A stretch of 64,000 nt of DNA, taken from the NCBI RefSeq assembly GCF_001730685.1, contig NZ_MDJR01000002.1, positions 124,001 to 188,000 of the forward strand, read 5' to 3'. Below the pieces are notes generated by a model that worked only from the letters and a program-made list of their open reading frames with translations, was not told where the DNA came from and made no database searches. The translations under genes and the position numbers were made by a program. Positions 33,871 through 42,567 of this stretch are shown here, in pieces. Each line of letters begins with the position of its first letter. The stretch's first letter is position 1. Source of the stretch: Caloranaerobacter ferrireducens (GTDB lineage: Bacteria; Bacillota; Clostridia; Tissierellales; Thermohalobacteraceae).

Positions 33871-34287
33871 ATGTTTAAATGGAAAGAAGAATTTTCAACT
33901 AAAGTAAATATTTTTGATGAAGAACATAAGAAACTTTTTGAAATAGGCAACAGATTATATGATTTGATTAAGCTAGATGATGAAATAGATAGATATGATG
34001 ATATTATGGAAGTTATGTCTGAAATGGCAGAATATGCAAAGTATCATTTCAAACATGAAGAAGAGCTTATGCAAAAATATGGCTATCCACCAAGAGAGTT
34101 TTTTAAGCATATATCAGAACATAAAGCTTTTTTCATGGAAGTGGAGAAGGTTATGTCTAAAGATATTGATGAGGAACAAAAAGAAATATCTATGCATTTA
34201 GTTACATTTTTGGTCGACTGGATATCAAATCACATATTAAAAACAGATATGAAGTATGCTGAGTTTTTTGCTAGTAAAGGTATCTAA
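33871..34287 (+). CDS. Bacteriohemerythrin
   Basis: This 138-residue four-helix protein carries a di-iron, O2-binding site. Ligands follow the family pattern: His19 in DEEHKKLF, HFKHEEEL (two His and Glu), HISEHKAFF, and HILKTDMKYAEF near the C-terminus (His and Asp). The opening FKWKEEFSTKVNIFDEEH is the standard bacteriohemerythrin start. It probably senses or buffers oxygen in an anaerobe. It is transcribed alone, with a terminator, next to the rubredoxin-like peptide. Confidence 0.92.
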   Translation: MFKWKEEFSTKVNIFDEEHKKLFEIGNRLYDLIKLDDEIDRYDDIMEVMSEMAEYAKYHFKHEEELMQKYGYPPREFFKHISEHKAFFMEVEKVMSKDIDEEQKEISMHLVTFLVDWISNHILKTDMKYAEFFASKGI

Positions 34288-34339
34288 AGTCAGAAGTATT
34301 TGCAGTTTATCATCACTAAAATTAATAGAAATAAATGGA

Positions 34340-34366
34340 AAATAGCTCGGTATGAGCTATTTTTTT
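34340..34366 (+). terminator. Rho-independent terminator
   Basis: 9-bp stem AAATAGCTC/GAGCTATTT with a 5-nt loop and T run after the hemerythrin gene. Confidence 0.88.
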
Positions 34367-34389
34367 CATAGATTTTGTTCTAATATATA

Positions 34390-34414
34390 TGAACTTTTTG
34401 CTTAGATATACGTT
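34390..34414 (+). promoter_or_regulatory. ECF-type promoter of the sigma factor operon
   Basis: TGAAC (34390-34394) followed by T5, then 16 nt in all before CGTT (34411-34414). This is the ECF -35 TGAAC / -10 CGT pattern. The same elements with the same spacing recur at 35704-35728. Confidence 0.7.
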
Positions 34415-34441
34415 ATATAATTGAGAGGAAGGGGGGTATTT

Positions 34442-34969
34442 GTGGAGGAAAGGAAACTAGTAATATTAGCTAAGAAAGGTGATAAGAAAGCATTAGAACA
34501 GTTACTTAAGAACAACTATTCTGTGCTGAAGGGTTACCTACTTAAATTAACATTAGATGAATCATTAGCGGACGATATAACACAGGAGACCATGCTAAAA
34601 GTAATTTTGAATATAAAAAAATATAAATTGAAAGGTAAATTTTCAACTTGGCTTATTACTATAGCTACTAATGTTTATAGAGATATATTAAGGAAGAATA
34701 AGAAAGTAATATATAGAGGGGAACAAATGAGAGCAGTTGATGTAATGAGTTTAGAAGAATCTGTTATAGTTAAAACAGATTTTGATAGATTAAAGCTGTT
34801 ACTAAAAGAGCTTCCTGAAGAAAAACGAATGGTGTTTATTTTAAAACATTATTATGGATATAGCTATGATGAGATTGCTCAGATTATGAAATGCTCACCT
34901 GGTACTGTTCGTTCAAGACTGCATTATTGTATTGAAAAAATCAGACATCAGATGAAGGGAGGAAGATAG
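34442..34969 (+). CDS. ECF sigma factor (SigY-like)
   Basis: This is a 175-residue extracytoplasmic-function sigma factor that directs RNA polymerase to stress promoters. Sigma region 2 lies at about residues 15-80 (LLKNNYSVLKGYLLKLTLDESLADDITQETMLKVI) and region 4 at about 115-170 (LPEEKRMVFILKHYYGYSYDEIAQIMKCSPGTVRSRLHY). The start is GTG after GGAAGGGGGG; a TTG 7 codons upstream lies within the SD. It heads an operon with a zinc anti-sigma, small membrane proteins and an ABC exporter, the same order as Bacillus subtilis sigY-yxlCDEFG. It probably transcribes its own operon. Confidence 0.88.
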   Translation: MEERKLVILAKKGDKKALEQLLKNNYSVLKGYLLKLTLDESLADDITQETMLKVILNIKKYKLKGKFSTWLITIATNVYRDILRKNKKVIYRGEQMRAVDVMSLEESVIVKTDFDRLKLLLKELPEEKRMVFILKHYYGYSYDEIAQIMKCSPGTVRSRLHYCIEKIRHQMKGGR

Positions 34970-35389
34970 ATGTCTGAAAAATGTATTAAATATCAGCAAG
35001 ATTTAGTAGACATATTTTATAAAGAAAAGGAGTTATATGACGAATTGAGATTACATCTTAATAATTGCGAGAAATGCAGTAAATATTGGGAAGAGTTAGA
35101 ACATATAAAATTAGGATTAAAAGATATTGATATAATACCTGTAGATTATATGCAGATATCTAAAGCTTTTGAACAAGCAGATAATATTAAAGAAAGAAGA
35201 AAAAATATAAAAAGTTTAATTGTATTTATTATTTTTAGTTCTATTATAATGAGTATTATAACTTTATTTGCAATAAAAGGTTATTTGAGTGAGATACTAT
35301 ACTTTCAAATGACTACTTATATGATAATTCCGCTATTACTTCCTATAATTATTAGGAAAAGGTATATCAGGGAGGGGTACAATGATTGA
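34970..35389 (+). CDS. Anti-sigma factor with zinc-finger motif
   Basis: This 139-residue protein starts at the ATG directly following the sigma gene's stop. The N-terminal cytosolic part has the ZAS motif HLNNCEKC (His29, Cys33, Cys36) used by anti-sigma factors to hold zinc and mask the sigma factor. Two membrane helices follow at about 78-101 and 107-127. It should bind the ECF sigma factor at the membrane and release it on signal. It takes the place of YxlC/YxlD in the Bacillus operon but is not clearly their homologue. Confidence 0.82.
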   Translation: MSEKCIKYQQDLVDIFYKEKELYDELRLHLNNCEKCSKYWEELEHIKLGLKDIDIIPVDYMQISKAFEQADNIKERRKNIKSLIVFIIFSSIIMSIITLFAIKGYLSEILYFQMTTYMIIPLLLPIIIRKRYIREGYND

Positions 35390-35654
35390 AGTAAGTAGGA
35401 CTAATCTATTGATGTGGATATTAATTGCAATATTACTGTTAATACAAGCAAGCTGGATATTTTATGATGCATCTAGAAGAGGAGAAAACAAGTGGCTCTG
35501 GGGTCTTTTTGGTTTATTAAATATACCAAGTAGTTTAATAGTTTATTTGTTAGTAACAAGATTAATATTAAAGAGTAAAAAGTGTAAAGAATGTGGAAAA
35601 AGAATAGTGAGAAACTCTATTTATTGTCCTTATTGTGGAAATAAAGTTGTATGA
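35382..35654 (+). CDS. Small membrane protein with PLDc_N-like helices and zinc ribbon
   Basis: This 90-residue protein overlaps the anti-sigma gene by 8 bp. Two helices (about 8-28 and 42-62) carry the WIFYDASRRGENKWLWGLFGL motif seen in PLDc_N/YxlD-like proteins. A zinc ribbon follows (CKECGKRI ... CPYCGNK). It probably acts as an accessory anti-sigma or sensor subunit in the sigY-like operon; that role is inferred from position only. A terminator follows, then a second ECF-type promoter. Confidence 0.78.
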   Translation: MIEVSRTNLLMWILIAILLLIQASWIFYDASRRGENKWLWGLFGLLNIPSSLIVYLLVTRLILKSKKCKECGKRIVRNSIYCPYCGNKVV

Positions 35655-35684
35655 AAGCTGGCTTTTAAAGCCGGTTTTTTGTTT
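35654..35684 (+). terminator. Intra-operon terminator
   Basis: Stem CTGGCT/AGCCGG extended by A-T pairs, followed by T6. It separates the sigma/anti-sigma genes from the ABC part, which has its own ECF-type promoter. Confidence 0.75.
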
Positions 35685-35703
35685 TAAAAAATAATATTTA
35701 TAT

Positions 35704-35728
35704 TGAACTTTTTTAACACTTATTCGTT
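35704..35728 (+). promoter_or_regulatory. Second ECF-type promoter, before the ABC genes
   Basis: TGAAC (35704-35708), T-rich spacer, CGTT (35725-35728). The 16-nt gap and TGAACTTTTT lead-in equal those of the promoter at 34390, so the sigma factor very likely reads both. Confidence 0.7.
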
Positions 35729-35781
35729 TAATTAATGAAGTGACAAATAAAATAATAAAGAAAAAAGAAAGGGGAATAGTT

Positions 35782-35985
35782 ATGTTTGAAAATCTGACAA
35801 CATTAGAAATTTTAAAATTGTTTGCACCGATTATTATTGCAGATTTAGGATTAAAGATTTTCTGTGTAATTAAAATTGTTAGAGAAGGGGTAAGAAATTT
35901 ATCAAAATTTATATGGATTTTAATAGTTATATTTATTAACATATTTGGGCCAGTTTCTTTCTTGCTATTTGGGAGAAGGAGGTAG
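35782..35985 (+). CDS. YxlE-like small membrane protein (PLDc_N domain)
   Basis: This 67-residue protein is nearly all a PLDc_N domain: helix 1 about 11-29 (LFAPIIIADLGLKIFCVI), a short basic loop, helix 2 about 40-60, ending GPVSFLLFGRRR. It matches YxlE in size and type. The ATG follows AAAGGGGAATAG; a longer frame upstream lacks an SD. It lies 4 bp before the ABC ATPase gene. In the Bacillus sigY operon such proteins help restrain the sigma factor; the same is plausible here. Confidence 0.82.
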   Translation: MFENLTTLEILKLFAPIIIADLGLKIFCVIKIVREGVRNLSKFIWILIVIFINIFGPVSFLLFGRRR

Positions 35986-35989
35986 TTTA

Positions 35990-36928
35990 ATGATTATAGT
36001 AAGGAATTTGTTTAAAAGCTATGGTGTTCACGAAGTTCTTAAAGGTATTAATTTTGAAGTAAAAGAAGGAGAAATTTATGGATTCTTAGGTCGTAATGGA
36101 GCAGGGAAATCAACTACTATGAATATACTCGCAGGACTGCTTAATTATGATGCGGGAGAAGTAGAAATTAGTGGTATGGATATGAAAAAATATAGAAATG
36201 AAATAATGAGAAAGATAGGATATTTGCCTGAAGAACCAAGGTTTTATAATTATATGAATGCTAGAGAGTATTTAAATTTTATTGGAGAAATATGCGGTTA
36301 TGATAAAGCAATTATAAAAAATAGGACAGAAGAACTATTAGAGTTAGTAAAGCTTAAAGATGCAGCAAAAAGAAGGATTAAAGGATATTCAAGGGGGATG
36401 CGTCAAAGATTAGGAATAGCTGTAGCAGTTTATAATCATCCAAAAGTTCTTTTTTTAGATGAGCCAGCATCTGCATTAGATCCTGAAGGTCGTAAAGATA
36501 TGTTAGATATAATAAAAAATTTAAAAGAAATGAATATAACAGTGTTTATTTCTACACATATTTTAAATGATGTTGAGAGGGTATGTGATAAAATTGGGAT
36601 TTTGAATGAAGGCAAAATAGCTCTTGAAGCTGAACTTGATATTTTGATGAAGAAATATATCTTGCCAGTATTTGATATACAATTTGAAAAATCATGTATA
36701 GATTTGCGTAATAAGCTTTTAAGTTATAAATGGATTAGTGATGTAATTGTAGATGAAAACAGGATGACTGTATATGTACATGATAGTAATATAGCTAAAA
36801 GGGGTTTATTAAAAATAATAGCAGAAACAGATTGTTCTGTTTTATCTTATAGTATAAGAAAAAATAATTTAGAAGATATATTTATGAGGGTGGTGAAGAA
36901 GAATGAAGACTTTTCAAGCGTATCTTAA
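35990..36928 (+). CDS. ABC ATPase, YxlF-like
   Basis: This is the ATP-binding subunit of an ABC-2 exporter, 312 residues. Walker A GRNGAGKST is near 38-46, signature YSRGMRQRLGIAVAVYNHP near 133, Walker B VLFLDEPASALDP near 157, and H-loop STH near 188. A 90-residue C-terminal extension ends in NNLEDIFMRVVKK. The start is the ATG after GGAGGT; an upstream frame inside the YxlE-like gene is not coding. It overlaps the permease gene by 26 bp. The exporter is part of the sigY-like module. Confidence 0.9.
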   Translation: MIIVRNLFKSYGVHEVLKGINFEVKEGEIYGFLGRNGAGKSTTMNILAGLLNYDAGEVEISGMDMKKYRNEIMRKIGYLPEEPRFYNYMNAREYLNFIGEICGYDKAIIKNRTEELLELVKLKDAAKRRIKGYSRGMRQRLGIAVAVYNHPKVLFLDEPASALDPEGRKDMLDIIKNLKEMNITVFISTHILNDVERVCDKIGILNEGKIALEAELDILMKKYILPVFDIQFEKSCIDLRNKLLSYKWISDVIVDENRMTVYVHDSNIAKRGLLKIIAETDCSVLSYSIRKNNLEDIFMRVVKKNEDFSSVS

Positions 36929-37667
36929 GAAAGAAATATTTGAAGGAGTCCGAAACTATAAATATATTGTTCTTACTGTTGGTTTTATTTTTTTTGCTGT
37001 ACTAGACCCTCTAATACTTAAAATTCTTCCTGTTATTTTAAAAAATCAGATACCAATTGATTTGAGCCAAGTAATGAAAATAACACAGAAAAGTGCTATG
37101 CAGAATTATATGAAAGATTTGTTTCAGATATCTAATATAGTTCTAGCTTTAACTATAATGGGAACTTTAGCAGAAGAAGTTAAAGGTAAAACATTAGTTT
37201 TTCCTTATTCGAAAGGTGTTTCTAGTTTAGGAATAGTGTTAGCAAAGACTGTTCATTATACTGCAGTTGTAATGTTTTTAGTTTTTGCAGGATTTATAAT
37301 TAATCACTATTATTCTGAAATATTATTTACTGATGAGCCAGTGACATTTTTTCAAATTTTGAAAGTTACATTGATGTTTTCTATTTATTATATGTTTAAT
37401 ATTTCGCTTATTATATTTATGAGTAGCATTTTTAAAAGTGGAATTGGAGCAGGATTATCAGCTTTGATATTAATATTTTTTATGCCGTTATTATCTAATA
37501 TAACTTTTATAAATGAGTATTTGCCTTACTATTTATTACAAAAAGCCAAAGAAATAGATTTTATTTTTAATTCTTCTATTTGGGTCAATATATTTTGTAC
37601 TCTAATGTATGTTATAGTATTAAATTTAGCAGCGTCTTATAGAATGAAGAAAGTTAAAGTTATATAA
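36903..37667 (+). CDS. ABC-2 permease, YxlG-like
   Basis: This 254-residue membrane protein has about six helices; residues 1-20 (MKTFQAYLKKEIFEGVRNYK) are the cytosolic entry helix usual in ABC-2 permeases. It begins inside the ATPase gene and is translationally coupled to it. It forms an exporter of unknown cargo with the YxlF-like ATPase under ECF-sigma control. The segment LAEEVKGKTLVFPYSKGVS is the coupling region. The next downstream gene is a gutted relative, not part of this unit. Confidence 0.88.
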   Translation: MKTFQAYLKKEIFEGVRNYKYIVLTVGFIFFAVLDPLILKILPVILKNQIPIDLSQVMKITQKSAMQNYMKDLFQISNIVLALTIMGTLAEEVKGKTLVFPYSKGVSSLGIVLAKTVHYTAVVMFLVFAGFIINHYYSEILFTDEPVTFFQILKVTLMFSIYYMFNISLIIFMSSIFKSGIGAGLSALILIFFMPLLSNITFINEYLPYYLLQKAKEIDFIFNSSIWVNIFCTLMYVIVLNLAASYRMKKVKVI

Positions 37668-37789
37668 ATTTTAACAGTAAAAGAGGAGATTTTTAGTTTT
37701 TATAGAATTAAAAATTAATTTTAACGAAATATATAAAGTAATTCTGTGCATGATTGAAGATTTTGTTAAAAAGGGCGGATAGGGGGAGC

Positions 37790-38102
37790 ATGATGACATT
37801 TTTCAAAAGCATCTATATTGGGTGGAAGTATGATAGCAGCTTATATTATCGGGCTTTTGCAGCTTTTTATATTAATTTTTGGAGGTAAGTATTTATTTAA
37901 TGTCGAATGGGGGGAAATTTCAGGGATAATATTAATTGCATTATTATATGTATTTGCAATTACATCTTTAGGACTGTTTTTATCAGGTGTAGTCAAAACA
38001 CATGCTCAACTATCAGCTATTACACCTATAATACTTACTAGTACTGCAATGCTAGGCGGATGTATGAGGCCTTTAGATAATGAAAAAACTCGCTATTTAT
38101 AG
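37790..38102 (+). pseudogene. Remnant of an ABC-2 permease gene (internal deletion)
   Basis: A GGGGG SD and ATG ATG start open a frame MMTFFKSIYIGWK that fits the beginning of an ABC-2 permease. About 12 codons later the frame goes astray, while another frame continues as GGSMIAAYIIGLLQLFILIFGGKYLF...LFLSGVVKTHAQLSAITPIILTSTAMLGGCMRPL, the C-terminal membrane part of an ABC2_membrane_3/NatB-like permease. Both ends are also cut short. Roughly two thirds of such a protein (about 370 residues) is missing, so it is a deletion relic. No ATPase gene accompanies it. Confidence 0.75.
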
Positions 38103-38112
38103 CGGGGTTTAA
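38086..38112 (+). terminator. Terminator-like hairpin
   Basis: AACTCGCT/AGCGGGGTTT hairpin with a 6-nt loop after the permease relic, directly before the first maltose-regulon promoter. Confidence 0.55.
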
Positions 38113-38130
38113 TATTGTGATAAGGTTATA

Positions 38131-38159
38131 TTGACACTGGAGTAGCGAAGTGATATAAT
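38131..38159 (+). promoter_or_regulatory. Consensus promoter of the neopullulanase gene
   Basis: Perfect TTGACA (38131-38136), 17-nt spacer and perfect TATAAT (38154-38159), followed 5 bp later by a MalR-type operator. Confidence 0.85.
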
Positions 38160-38164
38160 GATAA

Positions 38165-38178
38165 TGCAAACGGTTGCA
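38165..38178. promoter_or_regulatory. MalR-type operator 1
   Basis: TGCAAACGGTTGCA, placed at the transcription start. The identical 14-mer occurs at 40001, 42735 and 62647, and as its reverse complement at 52021. LacI-family maltose regulators bind such GCAAACG-type palindromes. Confidence 0.85.
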
Positions 38179-38229
38179 CGAATTTCGACAATTTTTACTC
38201 TATAATAAGTTTCTGCTAAGAGGTGAAAT

Positions 38230-39963
38230 ATGAATTTACAAGCAATCTATCACAAGCCAAAAAGTAATTTTTGTTATGCATACGATGAAAACGTTATCCA
38301 TATAAGGTTAAGAGCTGCAAAAGGAGATATAAAGAAGGCTGTCTTGATATATGGAGACAAGTATCAGTGGGATAAAAGACAGGAGTTAGTCATGGAACTA
38401 ACAGGCTCTGATGACCTTTATGATTATTTTACAGCAGAGGTTAGTCCTAAAAATAAAAGACTAGCATATTATTTCAAAATAGAAGGAGACGAGGGTGAAT
38501 TTTATTTTACTGAATGGGGACTTATAAAAGATATTGATGAAAAAGAAGTGTATCTACATTTTTTCCAATATCCATATATGAATAAAGAAGATATTCATAA
38601 AGTACCAGAATGGGTTAAAGACACAGTATTCTATCAAATATTCCCTGAAAGATTTTTTAATGGTGATACATCAAATGACCCAGAAAATTTAACAAAGTGG
38701 GGAGAGTTACCTACTTCAAATAGTTTTTATGGTGGAGACTTGAGGGGAATTATTGAAAAGCTTGATTATTTAGAGGAATTAGGTATTAATGGTATCTATC
38801 TTACTCCAATATTTGAATCACCGACTAATCATAAATACGATACTAAGGATTATTTTAAAATAGACCCTCATTTTGGGGATTTGCAGACTTTGAAGGAACT
38901 AGTATCTAAATGCCATGAAAGAGGCATTAGAGTCATTTTAGATGCAGTGTTCAATCATTGTGGTTATTTCTTTGAGCCATTTCAGGATGTTATTGAAAAA
39001 GGTAAAGAATCACCTTACTATGATTGGTTTCATATACGCAAATGGCCAATAGAAATTGACCCTCCAAGTTATGATACATTTGCTTTTGTATATCATATGC
39101 CCAAACTAAATACAGATAATCCAGAAGTAAGAGAGTATTTATTGAAAGTTGCTAGGTATTGGATTGAGGAAGCAGACATTGATGGTTGGAGACTGGATGT
39201 TTCTGATGAAGTGAGTCATGCGTTTTGGAGAGAGTTTAGAAAGACTGTGAAAGAGGCTAAAGAGGATGCTTATATAGTAGGGGAGCTTTGGCTTGATGCT
39301 TATCCTTGGTTAAAAGGTGATCAGTTTGATGCAGTAATGAATTATCCTGTTATGAGAGCTTTGCTTAAGTATTTTGCCTATGAAAATATTTCAGATAGCC
39401 AGTTTAAAGAATTAATTAATAAAATTAGAATGCGAAATACTGAGCAAGTTAATGAAGCTATGCTTAATTTAATAGAAAGCCACGACACTTCAAGATTTTT
39501 AACGGAGTGTAATAAAGATACAAACAAATTGATGATGGCAGCTACATTTTTATTAACTTATGTTGGGACACCTTGTATATATTATGGAACTGAAATTGGT
39601 ATGGAAGGTGGACATGATCCTGATTGCAGAAGAACAATGGATTGGAATAAAGAAAATTGGAACTTGGAACTATTTAATTACTATAAAAAACTAATCAAAT
39701 TGAGAAAACAGTACAAAGCGTTAAGAAGAGGAAATTTTAAATGGATTGATAATATAGAAGAAATAATAGGATTTATTAGGGAGTATGAAAATGAAAAAAT
39801 ATTTATTTTAATTAATAATCATAATTATGATAAAAAAGTAATATTAGATACTAAGGGCATGTACATTGATGGTTTAACAGGTGATATTTTTAAATCAGAT
39901 AAAGATTTACATGTTAATGTACCTAAGCATTCAGCTAGAATTCTTATTTCCTCAGAAGATTAA
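38230..39963 (+). CDS. Cytoplasmic neopullulanase/cyclomaltodextrinase (GH13_20)
   Basis: This 577-residue enzyme degrades maltodextrins, cyclodextrins or pullulan inside the cell; there is no signal peptide. Residues 1-120 form the N-terminal CBM34-type domain of the GH13_20 subfamily. The barrel has VFYQIFPERFFNGD near 138, VFNHCG near 241, the nucleophile Asp323 (DGWRLD), the acid/base Glu352 (VGELW) and Asp419 (ESHDTSR). GTEIGMEGGHDPDCRRTMDW is typical. A consensus promoter plus MalR operator drive it. Its last 41 codons are copied again after the maltogenic amylase gene. Confidence 0.9.
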   Translation: MNLQAIYHKPKSNFCYAYDENVIHIRLRAAKGDIKKAVLIYGDKYQWDKRQELVMELTGSDDLYDYFTAEVSPKNKRLAYYFKIEGDEGEFYFTEWGLIKDIDEKEVYLHFFQYPYMNKEDIHKVPEWVKDTVFYQIFPERFFNGDTSNDPENLTKWGELPTSNSFYGGDLRGIIEKLDYLEELGINGIYLTPIFESPTNHKYDTKDYFKIDPHFGDLQTLKELVSKCHERGIRVILDAVFNHCGYFFEPFQDVIEKGKESPYYDWFHIRKWPIEIDPPSYDTFAFVYHMPKLNTDNPEVREYLLKVARYWIEEADIDGWRLDVSDEVSHAFWREFRKTVKEAKEDAYIVGELWLDAYPWLKGDQFDAVMNYPVMRALLKYFAYENISDSQFKELINKIRMRNTEQVNEAMLNLIESHDTSRFLTECNKDTNKLMMAATFLLTYVGTPCIYYGTEIGMEGGHDPDCRRTMDWNKENWNLELFNYYKKLIKLRKQYKALRRGNFKWIDNIEEIIGFIREYENEKIFILINNHNYDKKVILDTKGMYIDGLTGDIFKSDKDLHVNVPKHSARILISSED

Positions 39964-39980
39964 GAATAGTTTGACATATT
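39840..39980 (+). repeat. 141-bp direct repeat, left copy
   Basis: It covers the last 41 codons of the neopullulanase gene, its stop and the -35 box of the next promoter. The right copy lies exactly 2728 bp downstream, with no gap and six substitutions (about 96% identity). The pair brackets the maltogenic amylase gene. Confidence 0.95.
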
Positions 39981-40014
39981 AAGCAGATACTATATAACAA
40001 TGCAAACGGTTGCA
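39971..40014 (+). promoter_or_regulatory. Promoter and MalR-type operator 2 (maltogenic amylase)
   Basis: TTGACA (39971-39976), 16-nt spacer, TATAAC (39993-39998), then the operator TGCAAACGGTTGCA at 40001-40014. The -35 part belongs to the 141-bp repeat; the rest differs from the malE promoter. Confidence 0.8.
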
Positions 40015-40312
40015 AAACGACTTTGCAAAATAAATTATTTATTTTTTTATTCAAAAACAAAAATCTAATTAGTATATTAATAAAAATCAATAATAGCATA
40101 ATTTCTAATTCTGAAATATGCAATATATAAACTTATTTATGATTATTCTTCTATAAATTAAGAATAATAGGATTACGCTATGTAAAAAAATGTATTAATG
40201 AATTTTTAAATACTAAATCTGTTTTTTGAATTATAACTTATATTGATTAAATATTAATTTAAAAAAGAAAGGAGAATTAAGTATTTATGGGGTAAAAACG
40301 TTTTATTACAAG
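40015..40312 (+). other. Long AT-rich leader of the maltogenic amylase gene
   Basis: Nearly 300 nt without a gene. It holds a weak hairpin TTATTCTT/AAGAATAA (40143-40167), an SD (AAAGGAG, about 40268-40274) and the sequence ATG GGG TAA at 40287, a start codon followed at once by a stop. One more G in that run would put this ATG in frame with the amylase. No riboswitch was recognised. Confidence 0.6.
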
Positions 40313-42448
40313 ATGGCTTTATTTTTGACATTAATGACTATGTTAGTTATTTCAATTATTTCATACGAACAAGCATACGCAATAGATGATTTTAGTTTTA
40401 AAACTGATGTGATTTACCAGATTATAGTTGATCGATTTTATGATGGAGATCCATCTAATAACAATCCTTTTGAATCGCCTGGATTGTACGATTCTAGTAG
40501 GACTAAGTGGAAAATGTATTGGGGGGGAGATTTGCAAGGTATAATTCAAAAAATTCCTTATTTAAAAGAATTAGGTGTTACAACACTTTGGATTTCTCCA
40601 GTTAACGATAATCTAAATACTTTTGCAACTAGTTATAATACAGGATATCATGGATACTGGACACGTGATTTTATGCGTATTGAAGAACATTTCGGTACGT
40701 GGGAAACTTTTGAGCAATTAGTTGCTATAGCGCACCAAAATGGGATGAAAGTAATAGTAGATTTTGTACCTAATCATACTACGCCTATTAAGCTAAATGA
40801 TCCGAGTTTTGCTGAAGGTGGTGCTATATATAATAATGGAGTATATATGGGGAATTACTTTGATGATAGTGATAAGGGCTATTTTCGTCATAATGGAGAT
40901 ATCCAAAATTGGGATGATCGTTATGAGGCTCAGTATATGAATTTCACAGATCCTGAGGGATTTTCATTGAGCGACTTATCACAAGAGAATGAAACTATTG
41001 CATGTTATTTGATTGATGCAGCAAAAAAATTCCTTGAGTTCGGAGTTGATGGGATTCGTATAGATGCGGTGAAACATTTTAACCAGGGATTTCAGAAGAA
41101 TCTTGCTGACGAATTATATGCGAATAAAGGAGTATTTCTAGTTAGTGAGTGGTACGGTGATACAGGCAGTGGTACAACACATGATGAAAAAGTACGCTAT
41201 GCCAATGAGAGTGGCATTACAATTTTGGATTTCGACTTAAATACTGCTATCAGAAATGTTTTTGGCTATAATCATAGTATGTATGAGCTTAATGAAGCAT
41301 TAAGCCGTACAGATTCCGAATATAAATATAAAGAAAATCTTGTTACTTTCATAGATAATCATGATATGCCACGTTTTCTATCTATAAATGGTGATTATAA
41401 TCGATTACATCAAGCCCTTGCTTTTATTCTTACTAACCGAGGTATTCCAACAATTTACTATGGAACTGAGCAGTATTTGTATAACAATACAAGTGGTGGA
41501 TATGATCCTTATAATAGACCGATGATGGATTCTTTTGATACGACATCGAATGCTTTTCGTATAATTAAGACATTATCTCAACTTCGCAAGGATAATCCAG
41601 CTGTGTCTTATGGTACGACACGTGAGCGCTGGATTAATGATGAAGTCTTTATTTATGAACGTCAGTTTTTTGATGATGTAGTATTAGTAGCGATTAATAA
41701 ATCCACATCACCAGTAACGATTAGTGGTTTGTATACGAGCTTACCTGCTGGAAGTTATGATGATATATTAAATGGGTTACAGAATGGGAATTCTATTGTG
41801 GTAAAAGATGGTGATAGTGATAGGTTAGTAGAAACATTTATATTAAATGGCGAATCAGTTAGTGTATGGAGTTTCAAGAAAGGAACAATTTCTTCACCAC
41901 AGATAGGTTCAGTAGATCCTATTATGGGACGTAGTGGTAATAAGGTTACTATTTGGGGTCAAGGGTTCGGCTCTATTGCTGGAAAGGTATATGTAGGAAC
42001 AGTAGAAGCAACGGTTAGTAGTTGGTCTGATACTAAGATTGTTTTTACGGTACCGAGTTGTGATGCTGGTATTCAATCGATTAAAGTTGTAAATGCCTCT
42101 GGCAAGTCGAGTAACACATATGATTATCAAATACTCTCTGGTGATCAGGCAGCTGTTGTGTTCAAAGTAAAGAATGCACCAAATACTCAATGGGGGGAAG
42201 CAATTTACTTGGTAGGAAACATTTATGAACTTGGAAATTGGGATACATCTAAAGCAATAGGACCTATGTTATGTCCAGAATATCCTGATTGGTTTTATGT
42301 GGTGAGTGTACCTAAAGGTAAACTTATAGAGTTTAAGTTTATTAAAAAAAATTTAGATGGTAGTATTACGTGGGAAAGTGGATTTAACCATATTGAGACT
42401 ACTCCTGTAAGTGAAACAGGTGATATTATAGTAAATTGGCAATATTGA
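40313..42448 (+). CDS. amyM: Secreted maltogenic alpha-amylase, CGTase-like (GH13_2 + CBM20)
   Basis: This is an exo-type starch enzyme releasing maltose, matching Bacillus maltogenic amylase (Novamyl) across all five domains: [31 protein letters not shown] (the insertion that marks maltogenic amylase rather than CGTase), Asp251, Glu279, Asp351, an IPT/TIG domain (about 525-605) and a C-terminal CBM20 (about 610-711, [16 protein letters not shown]). A signal peptide ends near YEQAYA. The ATG used has no SD; an SD-backed ATG at 40287 is out of frame by one base. CGT/CGC codons are frequent, unlike neighbours, and direct repeats flank the gene, so it looks acquired. Confidence 0.9.
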   Translation: MALFLTLMTMLVISIISYEQAYAIDDFSFKTDVIYQIIVDRFYDGDPSNNNPFESPGLYDSSRTKWKMYWGGDLQGIIQKIPYLKELGVTTLWISPVNDNLNTFATSYNTGYHGYWTRDFMRIEEHFGTWETFEQLVAIAHQNGMKVIVDFVPNHTTPIKLNDPSFAEGGAIYNNGVYMGNYFDDSDKGYFRHNGDIQNWDDRYEAQYMNFTDPEGFSLSDLSQENETIACYLIDAAKKFLEFGVDGIRIDAVKHFNQGFQKNLADELYANKGVFLVSEWYGDTGSGTTHDEKVRYANESGITILDFDLNTAIRNVFGYNHSMYELNEALSRTDSEYKYKENLVTFIDNHDMPRFLSINGDYNRLHQALAFILTNRGIPTIYYGTEQYLYNNTSGGYDPYNRPMMDSFDTTSNAFRIIKTLSQLRKDNPAVSYGTTRERWINDEVFIYERQFFDDVVLVAINKSTSPVTISGLYTSLPAGSYDDILNGLQNGNSIVVKDGDSDRLVETFILNGESVSVWSFKKGTISSPQIGSVDPIMGRSGNKVTIWGQGFGSIAGKVYVGTVEATVSSWSDTKIVFTVPSCDAGIQSIKVVNASGKSSNTYDYQILSGDQAAVVFKVKNAPNTQWGEAIYLVGNIYELGNWDTSKAIGPMLCPEYPDWFYVVSVPKGKLIEFKFIKKNLDGSITWESGFNHIETTPVSETGDIIVNWQY

Positions 42449-42567
42449 TAAATTGGTTATTATATATTAACTTCTGATGCAATGCACATATGGATTTGAT
42501 AAAGTTCATACGTTTTTCTTAACCTATATCTATTGATTAGATTTAGGTGTTACAACAATTAGAATAT
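42449..42567 (+). other. Spacer after the maltogenic amylase gene
   Basis: AT-rich sequence with no clear terminator or gene; the right copy of the 141-bp repeat follows. I see nothing else in it. Confidence 0.5.

Noticed and set aside
40313-42448. Cyclodextrin glucanotransferase
   Set aside because: The five-domain layout fits, but the [14 protein letters not shown] insertion near the active site matches maltogenic amylase (Novamyl type) rather than CGTase.
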